A DNA stretch of 12,340 nt from an uncultured bacterium (GTDB lineage Bacteria; Patescibacteriota; Minisyncoccia; Minisyncoccales; JAQTVQ01). Within the stretch, counting starts at the first letter, position 1, and each line of letters opens with the position of its first letter. The DNA lies in NCBI GenBank assembly GCA_903839905.1, contig CAIMDX010000062.1, positions 1 to 12,340 of the forward strand. Reading direction: 5' to 3'. This document shows, in pieces, positions 6,853 through 12,340 of this stretch. The notes below the pieces were generated by a model. That model searched no databases. It saw only the letters and a list, made by a program, of their open reading frames with translations, and was not told the DNA's origin. Made by a program: the position numbers and the translations under genes.

Positions 6853-6881
6853 AAAAAAGGCGCTTTTAGTGCGCCTTTTTT
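6853..6881 (-). terminator. Bidirectional intrinsic terminator after the hexapeptide-repeat gene
   Basis: GGCGC (6859-6863) and GCGCC (6871-6875) pair around a 7-nt loop, flanked by AAAAAA on the left and TTTTTT on the right. It can terminate in both directions; here it follows the minus-strand stop codon at 6885-6887. Confidence 0.85.
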
Positions 6882-6884
6882 AGT

Positions 6885-8333
6885 CTAAAGAGGATCTGGG
6901 CCAGGACCACAAGTCCCGGTCGTGCAGCTGCTCGATGGAGCAGGCATTATTCCGGTTGTTCCGGACGATGGAGCAGGCAGATAGCCTGTCCCATTAGTAG
7001 ATGGAGCAGGAATATATCCTGTTCCAAAACTGGTCACGGTCGGATTAGGATCCGGACCTGCGATACAACCAGTACAGCCATGGGACACTTCGTCCTTGGG
7101 CGGTGGCATATAACCAGTTTGCTCTGTCGGTGTCGGTGACGCGGTTTGGGTTTGATTGTTAATAATTATATTATTATTAACAACGACCGTCGATTGGCCA
7201 CAATTTCCGCTGCAGCAACCACTCGTGCAAGCTGGAGTAACAACAACTTGAGTTGATACTTCTACTTGCCGGCATTCGTTGTTATAGCAACCATTGCTAC
7301 AATATTGAGATAAGAGCCAGAATGTCTCAGATGTACATTGAGCTTGTCCTACGACAGGTTCAACGCACCTCGTTTCCACCCGCTCTTGGTACTCTTTGCG
7401 ATCACCGGAACAACGATAAACCTGTCCAGAGATATAGTGACTATCGCCACAATCTTCTGAAAGATTTTGCCTGTTCCCATTAGTATAGGTCCAGACATCA
7501 CCGTTGTAACATCTTCTATCGGTGACCACTACAACCGCTGCTCTTGTCCGGCAAGTACCGCTATCGCAGTACTGGCCGCCAGTGCAATCCTGCCTTTGCC
7601 AGATCAAGCAATTGCCTGATCGGACGCAAACATCGCGTTGATCTCCGGTTAAACAACCAGGAGTACAACGAGATTGCCCTTCTGTAGAGCAAGTGCTCGT
7701 ACAGGAAGGAGCAGTATAAACAGGAGCAGAGATAACAGCAGGAGCATGGTAGACGGGAGCAGGAACAGAGACAGTAGAAACGCCGCAGGAACCATGTTTT
7801 TGACAACCTCCTATTGTTTGGTCACCATTTATGAATTGGTCACCTTTAATAGTCTGATCGCCATTGACGGTCGAATCTCCTTCGATCGTCTGGTCTCCTT
7901 TTACGGTTTGATTACCGTTAACTGTTTGGTCTCCTTCCACTGTTTCGTTGCCTTTAACCGTTACATTCCCTGTAACAGTCTGGTCTTTTTCAACATTCTG
8001 GTTACCTTTAACAGTTTGGTCTCCATTGACAATCGAATTTTTTTCGATGGTCTGGCTGCCTTTGACATCTTGGTCGCCATTAACGGTTTGTTTTCCTTCA
8101 ACGGTTTCATCTTTCTTAACCGTTAAATTGTTTACTTCCATGTCTAAGGGGTTTTCCTTATCCTGGATAACTCTTCTCATTCCTTCATCCACTCCTTCAA
8201 CCACCGTTTTCTTTATGGAATCCAAGGTGATGTTTGGGCTCTTCTGTATTGAGAAGATAAACCAGACTGCTACAACCAACAACACAACCACTACGATTCC
8301 CTTCAATAGACCTTTGTTTTTTTCTTCAGCCAT
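6885..8333 (-). CDS. Membrane-anchored hexapeptide-solenoid, Cys-rich surface protein
   Basis: I do not recognise a named family. The 482-residue protein has a short polar N-terminus and one membrane helix at about 11-29, with the rest probably outside. Residues 71-172 form 17 uninterrupted six-residue repeats plus part of an 18th, consensus T-[VI]-x-G-[DN]-Q. An aliphatic residue every six positions and Gly-Asn/Asp turns fit a beta-solenoid of about six 18-residue coils, similar in logic to left-handed beta-helices or bactofilin-like polymers. A Cys-rich region (177-379) follows, with a CxxxC...C...C...C...CxxxxC arrangement at 223-261 partly echoed at 344-354; the protein has about 27 Cys. 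The C-terminus carries TGY-[MIL]-P-[AP]-P repeats (406, 438, 449, 460) and no membrane anchor or LPXTG. No Shine-Dalgarno is visible. The role is probably structural or adhesive, by inference only. Confidence 0.88.
   Translation of the reverse strand: MAEEKNKGLLKGIVVVVLLVVAVWFIFSIQKSPNITLDSIKKTVVEGVDEGMRRVIQDKENPLDMEVNNLTVKKDETVEGKQTVNGDQDVKGSQTIEKNSIVNGDQTVKGNQNVEKDQTVTGNVTVKGNETVEGDQTVNGNQTVKGDQTIEGDSTVNGDQTIKGDQFINGDQTIGGCQKHGSCGVSTVSVPAPVYHAPAVISAPVYTAPSCTSTCSTEGQSRCTPGCLTGDQRDVCVRSGNCLIWQRQDCTGGQYCDSGTCRTRAAVVVVTDRRCYNGDVWTYTNGNRQNLSEDCGDSHYISGQVYRCSGDRKEYQERVETRCVEPVVGQAQCTSETFWLLSQYCSNGCYNNECRQVEVSTQVVVTPACTSGCCSGNCGQSTVVVNNNIIINNQTQTASPTPTEQTGYMPPPKDEVSHGCTGCIAGPDPNPTVTSFGTGYIPAPSTNGTGYLPAPSSGTTGIMPAPSSSCTTGTCGPGPDPL
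6927..7022 (-). repeat. Coding repeats TGY-[IL]-PAPS at the C-terminus
   Basis: Three near-consecutive copies of about 11 codons encode TGYIPAPS, TGYLPAPS and TGIMPAPS (residues 438-469). A fourth relative, TGYMPPP, lies upstream at residues 406-412. The Pro/Ser/Thr/Gly composition suggests an extended flexible stalk. Confidence 0.7.
7806..8123 (-). repeat. In-frame 18-bp tandem repeats encoding TVxGDQ hexapeptides
   Basis: This is the coding segment for residues 71-176 of the 482-aa protein. Repeats of 18 bp keep a strict six-codon period with no indel. Third positions vary (for example GGT/GGA/GGC at Gly), so the copies are old or under protein-level selection rather than recently amplified. 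Confidence 0.85.
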
Positions 8334-8375
8334 TTTTTTACATTACGGTTTTTGCTTTTTATGCATCGCCGCAAT

Positions 8376-8381
8376 ATTATA
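8376..8381 (-). promoter_or_regulatory. Possible -10 element for the hexapeptide-repeat gene
   Basis: A perfect TATAAT on the minus strand lies about 43 nt before the ATG in the gene-free interval 8334-8497. I cannot find a matching -35 at 16-18 bases, so this is tentative. Confidence 0.35.
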
Positions 8382-8463
8382 AATGCTTTCCTTTTTTCGA
8401 CTTTATTTAAAATAACTTACAAAAGTTCGAAAATTATCATTACGAATGGACTAAATTCAATAA

Positions 8464-8497
8464 TGATCTTTTAGGCACCTCAATGGCCAAAAGATCA
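8464..8497 (-). terminator. Hairpin after the sortase gene, probable terminator
   Basis: TGATCTTTT (8464-8472) and AAAAGATCA (8489-8497) are perfect 9-bp arms, extended inside by GGC/GCC. The hairpin starts at the base after the sortase stop codon. The downstream T-tract is weak, so it may act as a 3'-end stabiliser instead of an efficient terminator. Confidence 0.55.
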
Positions 8498-9187
8498 CTA
8501 TCGAACCGCCTCAATGATAATTCTGTGGTCGCCGATATTCGGAGGCCAGCATGTACTCAAGAATAACACATTTTCATAATTTGTCAATGATGGAACCAAT
8601 TCATCTCCAGGTTTGACTAAAAATTGCCTTGTTACGGTATAGATATATTGGCGGCCTTGAAAATAGATCAAGAGCTGGTCTCCTTTCTTCACCTCATCCA
8701 AACGGTTGAAAATACCGTAATAATTTACGCGCGGCCAATTCACCGGAGCCGTATGCCCTAAAATTATAGTCATTCCTTTCTCCGATGGCAGGCTGGAGTT
8801 AGGATAAATCATTACTCCTTTTTTTAAAGAAGCTTCCACATCCTCCACGCTATTGCTAGGACTAATTATTAAAGGAGCTTCCATCCCTATTTTCTCAATA
8901 ACTAAGCTATCTTCCTTCTGAGGAATTTCTTTTCCATCTGAAGAAACAACTACCGTATCGGTGCTATTTGCCAATTGAGTATTGGTGGTTTTTTCTTCAA
9001 CGATATTTTTTTCAGGGGTAAAAATCTTTCCGCTTTCAACAAAAAAACTTTCAGCGGCATTGGTCAAAAATTGGGAATTGATCGCCCAAGAAAGATTGCT
9101 CCAATTCCAAGCAAAAATCGCAATCAGATAGAAAATCACGAAAAATTTAATATAACGCTTATCAAATCCAAAAAATTGTTTGATCAT
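8498..9187 (-). CDS. Sortase family transpeptidase
   Basis: Sortases cleave a sorting signal of an exported protein through a Cys thioester and join it to an amine on the cell surface. This 229-residue protein has a short cytoplasmic start, one membrane helix at about 13-29, a linker, and a sortase beta-barrel from about 90 to the end. The catalytic triad is visible: His145 in ILGHTAP, Cys213 in LSTCWPP and Arg222 in GDHRIII. The N-terminal single anchor and compact domain resemble class D/E-type sortases, but I cannot assign a class from motifs alone. It begins 11 nt after the stop of the CAP-domain gene, so the two are probably co-transcribed. No protein in the window carries a recognisable LPXTG-like signal with a terminal anchor, so its substrate is not evident. 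No clear Shine-Dalgarno. Confidence 0.93.
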   Translation of the reverse strand: MIKQFFGFDKRYIKFFVIFYLIAIFAWNWSNLSWAINSQFLTNAAESFFVESGKIFTPEKNIVEEKTTNTQLANSTDTVVVSSDGKEIPQKEDSLVIEKIGMEAPLIISPSNSVEDVEASLKKGVMIYPNSSLPSEKGMTIILGHTAPVNWPRVNYYGIFNRLDEVKKGDQLLIYFQGRQYIYTVTRQFLVKPGDELVPSLTNYENVLFLSTCWPPNIGDHRIIIEAVR

Positions 9188-9198
9188 ATAATAAAATC

Positions 9199-10284
9199 TT
9201 ACCCAACAATTAAATAATGGGGAATAAAACGCAAGATGATTATCTTGTCAAAAAACAGCAATATCCCGAAAACCATTATAAAGAAAGATCCTTTGAGCAC
9301 CAGGTCTTTGTGCTGGATTCTGATCTTGATGAAAATATTAAGCATCATTCCAATCATAACGATGATCAATGAAAAGAAATTTATTTTTTCAATGATCCTG
9401 GAATAATCAAAGGTTAAAAATTTCATCAATCCCATTGTCCAATTCGGCTCAATGTTTTGAGCTTGAACCAATGGAGCGGTTGATGTTTGGCTTTGAGCTC
9501 CTTCAACTGCCGGCTCGGCCGAAGAAGATAAAACAAAATTACCAGACGAAGATGTTGGGCTTTGCGTTAATTGTACTTCTTTTTGGCTGCTGGTACTCAA
9601 ATTCTGGCTTGTTGTTGCTGGACTTGAGACAACTGCTATCTCCTTTTTAGCTGGTACTGTTTGTTTGGTAGCGGCGGCCGTTGTTTTAACCGCGGCAACA
9701 GGCTTGGTCAAAAATTTACTTCCAAACATTTGGACAACAACCGTAATTTGCTGGCCTTGAAAATCTCCCCTGGCCACCCCTATCCCTATTTCCTTATATC
9801 CGGGGTTGATCAAGTTAGCCAAATGGCTGGGAGAATCTTCCCATGCCTGCATCACTTCTTCTCCGTCAACAAAACCGATCGCCAAATTCTCTCCGGCCTT
9901 TTGGTAATTGTATCCGGTAAGCTTTATCCAATACCAGGGAGTTTTTCCTTCGGGACTGTTATGGCTGAAATAATCAAAATTCAGCATATCTTGAGCCTTA
10001 AGCATAGCGGCTTGGTCAAGCAACAAATTAGATTGAAGCTCTCCTAACCCTAAAGACTTTCTTTCTTGGTTGGTAAGGCTAACCAAAGCTTCTTTGGTTA
10101 TGGAAGCAAAAAGCGAACTCTGATAGAAGCAGGCAAAAACCGGCAAAAACGCAAATTTAATAATAAGCAAAATCGCCAAATAATATATTAAAAAATTGCT
10201 GTCCAAAAATTTCGGACGGAAATTATTTGCATAGACAGGAATAAAAATCAGCTTTAATTTTGAGCCAAATTCTTTAATCGTCAT
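9199..10284 (-). CDS. CAP/SCP-domain membrane protein
   Basis: The protein carries a bacterial CAP (SCP/PR1, YkwD-like) domain, whose biochemical role is poorly known. A longer frame opens at a TTG (10320), but that TTG is the first part of the promoter -35 box, so the ATG at 10284 is the better start, giving 361 residues. There is an N-terminal membrane helix at about 31-50. The CAP domain spans about 64-188, with FSHNSPEG at 106-113, GENLA at 131-135, SPSHLANLINP at 151-161 and GIGVA at 167-171; His108, Glu132 and His154 are the usual pocket residues. A Ser/Thr/Gln/Ala-rich linker (about 192-280) is followed by two membrane helices (about 302-320 and 333-350). The domain is therefore probably displayed between membrane anchors. 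It lies 11 nt upstream of the sortase gene. The mRNA is probably leaderless. Confidence 0.9.
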   Translation of the reverse strand: MTIKEFGSKLKLIFIPVYANNFRPKFLDSNFLIYYLAILLIIKFAFLPVFACFYQSSLFASITKEALVSLTNQERKSLGLGELQSNLLLDQAAMLKAQDMLNFDYFSHNSPEGKTPWYWIKLTGYNYQKAGENLAIGFVDGEEVMQAWEDSPSHLANLINPGYKEIGIGVARGDFQGQQITVVVQMFGSKFLTKPVAAVKTTAAATKQTVPAKKEIAVVSSPATTSQNLSTSSQKEVQLTQSPTSSSGNFVLSSSAEPAVEGAQSQTSTAPLVQAQNIEPNWTMGLMKFLTFDYSRIIEKINFFSLIIVMIGMMLNIFIKIRIQHKDLVLKGSFFIMVFGILLFFDKIIILRFIPHYLIVG

Positions 10285-10291
10285 ATTTAAT

Positions 10292-10320
10292 ATTATAATA
10301 CTTTTTATATATTCTGTCAA
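10292..10320 (-). promoter_or_regulatory. Consensus sigma-70 promoter of the CAP-sortase operon
   Basis: On the minus strand TTGACA (10320-10315), 17 bases, TATAAT (10297-10292): both hexamers and the spacing match the consensus exactly. The -10 box ends only 7 bases before the ATG at 10284, so transcription should begin at or within two bases of the start codon. Confidence 0.85.
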
Positions 10321-10353
10321 CCAACATGAAACGCTGAATACGCTCCGGCCAAT

Positions 10354-10377
10354 AAAAAGCAGGGCATGACCCTGCTT
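10354..10377 (-). terminator. Intrinsic terminator of the hrcA-grpE operon
   Basis: On the minus strand AAGCAGGG (10377 is the outer base) pairs with CCCTGCTT through an 8-bp stem with a 5-nt loop, followed by TTTTT merging with the stem (10358-10354). It lies about 24 nt after the grpE stop and before the CAP promoter, separating the heat-shock operon from the envelope genes. Confidence 0.88.
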
Positions 10378-10400
10378 AATTTTAACTAATTTTTAACCGG

Positions 10401-10928
10401 CTACTTGGCAACTTTTACTCTTGCCGGCCTGATTACGCGGCCTTGCAAAGTATAGCCTTTTTGTATTTCTTCAATCACGGTGCCCGGCTCTTCCGATTCA
10501 GTTTCCACCTCTTCAACCGCTTCATGAAAATTAGGATTGAATTCTTCGCCCAGAGATTTTATTTCTTCCATATCCTGCTTCTTCAAAAAATCCAACAGCT
10601 GGTTTTTGATTTGGAGCATTCCCTGGATATTGCTGTCTTTTTTAGCTTCGTCAGACAGAATTTTTTCCGCCATGGCAAAGCTGTCTAAAATCGGCAATAG
10701 CCCGAAAATAAAATTTTCGCTGGAATAATTTAACAGATTGGAAACATGTTCGGCTTCTTCTTTTTTATAATTCAAAAAATCCGCCCGCGCCCTCTGCCAG
10801 CCAGCCAGATATTCGTCTTTCTGTTTGAGACATTCCTGCAATTCTTTTTGCAGATCCTCAACAGAAGAACCGTTTTCTTCTATCTCGCTTTCTATTTTTT
10901 CTTCTTCTTTGTTTGTTTCTTCAGCCAT
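10401..10928 (-). CDS. grpE: Nucleotide exchange factor GrpE
   Basis: GrpE is the cytosolic dimer that releases ADP from DnaK and so resets the chaperone cycle. The 175-residue protein has an acidic disordered start (1-22), a long coiled-coil helix (about 23-70), the core around GLLPILDSFAMAEKIL (76-91), and the C-terminal beta-wing with GEEFNPNFHEAV (127-138) and the closing GRVIRPARVKVAK (163-175), all characteristic of the family. Length is slightly short but within the normal range. The ATG is 7 nt after the hrcA stop. A GGAGG lies inside the hrcA end, about 15 nt before the ATG, a looser spacing than usual. It is transcribed with hrcA from the CIRCE-controlled promoter and ends at the terminator at 10354-10377. 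The start is consistent with typical GrpE N-termini. Confidence 0.96.
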   Translation of the reverse strand: MAEETNKEEEKIESEIEENGSSVEDLQKELQECLKQKDEYLAGWQRARADFLNYKKEEAEHVSNLLNYSSENFIFGLLPILDSFAMAEKILSDEAKKDSNIQGMLQIKNQLLDFLKKQDMEEIKSLGEEFNPNFHEAVEEVETESEEPGTVIEEIQKGYTLQGRVIRPARVKVAK

Positions 10929-10935
10929 AATCTTT

Positions 10936-11649
10936 TTAAAAATCCTCCAAAAATCTTTTGAAAGAATTTATCAAATTTATATTTTTTTCATAAGCCATTC
11001 TTTTCGGGCCCAAGATTGCCATAAACCCTACTCTGTTATCGGGCAAAGAAATTTTTGAAACAATCAAACTGAAATCCCCGGCTTGAGGCAAAAGATTCTC
11101 TTCGCCGATAAAAACCTGCATCTCCTTGGACTTATCAAGCTCCCCTATTCTTTCTTCAATTCCATCGGCCGTCCGGGCGAATCGTTCCAGACATTCAAGG
11201 TTTTCAAATTCGGGCTCTTTAAAAATTCCACTCCAGCCCTCTTTGACCGCTATATCTTCTTCCGGGAAATAAGCGCTGGCCAGACTGGAAGTCTCTTGGG
11301 CTATTTTCTTGGTCATTAAGCGGGTGAACCTTAAAGAATCTTCTATCTCTTTTTCAAGCTCTTCCCAAAAATTCAAAAAATCTTTTTCGTCTTCTTCAAA
11401 AGGTTTTTCCCGCAACAGCTGGTCCACAAAAAAACGATAACCTTTGTCAGTCGGAACGCGGCCGGCGGAAGTATGCGGCTGGCCGAGGTAACCATCATTG
11501 GTCAATTTTTGCATTTCAATCCTGATGGTAGCCGGACAAACTCCGAATTTATATTTTTGTTCCAAGGATTGCGAACTGACCGGCTCGGCCGAGCCTATAT
11601 ATTCCTGAATCAGCAAATTCAAAATTTGTTCTTGGCGGTCGGATAACAT
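10936..11649 (-). CDS. hrcA: Heat-inducible transcription repressor HrcA (short form)
   Basis: HrcA is the dimeric repressor that binds CIRCE and is kept active by the chaperone machinery. Translation from the ATG at 11649 gives 237 residues beginning MLSDRQEQILNLLIQEYIGS, the canonical HrcA start; the upstream ATG at 11667 lies inside the promoter -10 box and is unlikely to be transcribed. The winged helix-turn-helix covers about 1-75, with ATIRIEMQKL at 40-49 and HTSAGRVPTDKGYR at 59-72. The C-terminal part ends with the family hallmark GFMAILGPKRMAYEKN (208-223). Typical HrcA is about 340 residues, so roughly 100 are missing from the middle, probably the inserted dimerisation domain and part of the GAF-like domain. 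No frameshift is visible. It precedes grpE by 7 nt and represses itself through the CIRCE at 11674-11700. Confidence 0.95.
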   Translation of the reverse strand: MLSDRQEQILNLLIQEYIGSAEPVSSQSLEQKYKFGVCPATIRIEMQKLTNDGYLGQPHTSAGRVPTDKGYRFFVDQLLREKPFEEDEKDFLNFWEELEKEIEDSLRFTRLMTKKIAQETSSLASAYFPEEDIAVKEGWSGIFKEPEFENLECLERFARTADGIEERIGELDKSKEMQVFIGEENLLPQAGDFSLIVSKISLPDNRVGFMAILGPKRMAYEKNINLINSFKRFLEDF

Positions 11650-11662
11650 AATCTTTGGTTCA

Positions 11663-11691
11663 ATCATAAAATCTTAGCACTCTGATGTCAA
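11663..11691 (-). promoter_or_regulatory. hrcA-grpE promoter overlapping CIRCE and the upstream ATG
   Basis: On the minus strand a perfect -35 TTGACA (11691-11686), 17 bases and -10 TATGAT (11668-11663). The -35 is in the CIRCE spacer, as at dnaK. The -10 contains the ATG of the longer hrcA frame. A start near 11656 would leave a leader of only about 7 nt before the ATG at 11649. Confidence 0.8.
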
Positions 11692-11700
11692 GACTGCTAA
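11674..11700. promoter_or_regulatory. CIRCE operator (HrcA-binding site) of hrcA-grpE
   Basis: On the minus strand it reads TTAGCAGTC, nine bases, GAGTGCTAA: 17 of 18 arm positions match the consensus. The mismatch is the same C/G position as in the dnaK operator but in the opposite half. It lies about 100 bp from the divergent plus-strand gene, too far to be sure it affects that gene. Confidence 0.95.
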
Positions 11701-11754
11701 TTATGGGGAAATACCCTCGTTGCTCCAGGCTAAAATTAAAGTTAAAATGCAATC

Positions 11755-11767
11755 AATAATGATTATT
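11755..11767. repeat. AT-rich palindrome in the divergent intergenic region
   Basis: AATAAT-G-ATTATT is a 13-bp palindrome 36 bp before the plus-strand start codon. It could be an operator for the divergent gene, but AT-rich palindromes of this size arise often by chance. Confidence 0.3.
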
Positions 11768-11802
11768 AATGAAAATTGCGGCTATTAACATGGCCTATAA
11801 AA

Positions 11803-12340
11803 ATGAATATGCAAAATAGAACTTTTTTTCTTCTGTTATTTGCGATAATGGCTTTGGCCGCTTTTACCAGACTTTGGCAGCTTGGCTCAATCCCGCCAGG
11901 GCTTTGGCCCGATGAAGCGCTGAACGGAACGCAAGCGATTTCCGAGCCGGGAAAAATATTCTATCCGGAAAACCAAGGCCGCGAAGGCCTGATAATGCTC
12001 CTGGATTCCTTTTCTTTCAAAGCTTTCGGCGTTTCAATGTTCTCTTTCCGCCTCGTACCGGCGATTATCGGAATTTTAACGGTTTTAGGAACTTTCTTGC
12101 TGGCTTGGGAATTATTCCGAAAAAAATCCCTCGCTTTGCTGGCCGCTTTTTTTGTCGCCGCTTCTTTTTGGCACATAAATTTTTCGCGCATCAATTTCCG
12201 GGCTATTATGCTGCCCCTTGTCTTAAGCTTCAGCTTTTATTTTTTATTTTTGGGAATGCGCAAAAAAAATTGGTGGCCTTTCCTAGCTTCGGGCATAACT
12301 TTCGGAATCGGCTTCTATACTTACACCGCTTTTAGATTGG
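11803..12340 (+). CDS. Glycosyltransferase family 39-like membrane protein, N-terminal part (runs off the right edge)
   Basis: The open frame starts at ATG 11803 (a second in-frame ATG follows at 11809) and continues through 179 codons to the window end. The N-terminus is a membrane helix (FFLLLFAIMALAAFTRLW), followed by the loop PPGLWPDEALNG. The Asp-Glu pair in the first external loop is the hallmark of GT-C transferases of the PMT/ArnT (GT39) type, which move sugars from polyprenyl-phosphate to proteins or lipids. Further helices follow at about residues 84-105, 112-130 and 138-153, with the inter-helix phrase HINFSRINFRAIMLPL at 128-143, also typical of the family. It is divergent from hrcA and is the only plus-strand gene. 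No Shine-Dalgarno or convincing promoter is visible. Substrate and exact subfamily cannot be told from this part. Confidence 0.85.
   Translation, partial: MNMQNRTFFLLLFAIMALAAFTRLWQLGSIPPGLWPDEALNGTQAISEPGKIFYPENQGREGLIMLLDSFSFKAFGVSMFSFRLVPAIIGILTVLGTFLLAWELFRKKSLALLAAFFVAASFWHINFSRINFRAIMLPLVLSFSFYFLFLGMRKKNWWPFLASGITFGIGFYTYTAFRL

Noticed and set aside
7806..8123. Possible CRISPR-like or minisatellite array
   Set aside because: The period is 18 bp with no spacers, it stays in frame, and it encodes a conserved hexapeptide, so it is protein-coding repeat sequence.
7674..8126. Long plus-strand frames opposite the hexapeptide repeats
   Set aside because: They are antisense reflections of the 18-bp periodic coding repeat; the minus-strand reading gives the membrane anchor and the regular hexads.
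10285..10320. TTG-initiated extension of the CAP protein by 12 residues
   Set aside because: The TTG is the first half of a perfect -35 box and the extension encodes the promoter spacer and -10 box; the ATG at 10284 is preferred.
825..11649. No TGA stop among eight complete genes, suggesting UGA recoding as in Gracilibacteria
   Set aside because: Four TAA and four TAG in eight genes is a small sample, and the conserved genes are full length with no in-frame TGA needed at Gly positions.
11650..11667. Six-residue N-terminal extension of HrcA
   Set aside because: Its ATG is inside the -10 box; the downstream ATG matches the family start.
11790..11819. Nine-codon frame overlapping the start of the plus-strand glycosyltransferase gene
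   Set aside because: It has no ribosome site, and its short length in AT-rich sequence makes chance the simplest explanation.

Overview
The window is AT-rich and compact, and it reads like a piece of a Patescibacteria (Candidate Phyla Radiation) genome, probably a Parcubacteria-like lineage. The clues are an HrcA about 100 residues shorter than usual, mostly absent Shine-Dalgarno sequences (dnaK is the clear exception), at least one probable leaderless transcript, a tRNA without encoded CCA, and large envelope proteins of the CPR type (DUF11-like repeats, CAP domain plus sortase). This placement is inferred from style, not from a marker gene, and could be wrong at the phylum level. The standard code is used: all eight complete genes end in TAA or TAG and none needs UGA recoding.

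Layout, left to right. Bases 1-395 (minus) hold the N-terminal part of an unrecognised protein, preceded by its own promoter and a leader hairpin. A tRNA-Lys(UUU) gene (632-704, minus) follows, with its terminator and promoter. Then come dnaJ (825-1925) and dnaK (2102-4018), both minus, separated by a 118-bp element that is an imperfect inverted repeat symmetric about one point. The dnaK promoter carries a CIRCE operator (4167-4193). Bases 4194-4520 hold no gene but contain diverged direct and inverted repeats and end at a strong terminator. Next is a four-gene envelope block, all minus: a 701-aa DUF11-like surface protein, a 482-aa membrane-anchored protein with a strictly periodic hexapeptide solenoid and a Cys-rich region, a class-unassigned sortase, and a CAP-domain membrane protein. 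The last two form a probable operon. Finally grpE and hrcA (minus) form an operon with a second CIRCE (11674-11700), and a divergent plus-strand glycosyltransferase-39-like membrane protein runs off the right end.

How it fits together. HrcA represses its own operon (hrcA-grpE) and the dnaK promoter through two CIRCE operators of identical design: the -35 hexamer lies in the 9-bp CIRCE spacer. The DnaK-DnaJ-GrpE machine is therefore complete and under one repressor, but the usual hrcA-grpE-dnaK-dnaJ cluster is split by the envelope block. That block has its own promoters and terminators, so it is probably not heat-shock controlled.

Points most worth a second look: the hexapeptide-solenoid/Cys-rich protein; the altered phosphate-binding loop of DnaK (GIDLGTSIT in place of GIDLGTTNS); the -10 boxes that overlap or abut the start codons of hrcA and the CAP gene; the sortase with no recognisable substrate nearby; and the two intergenic repeat systems.
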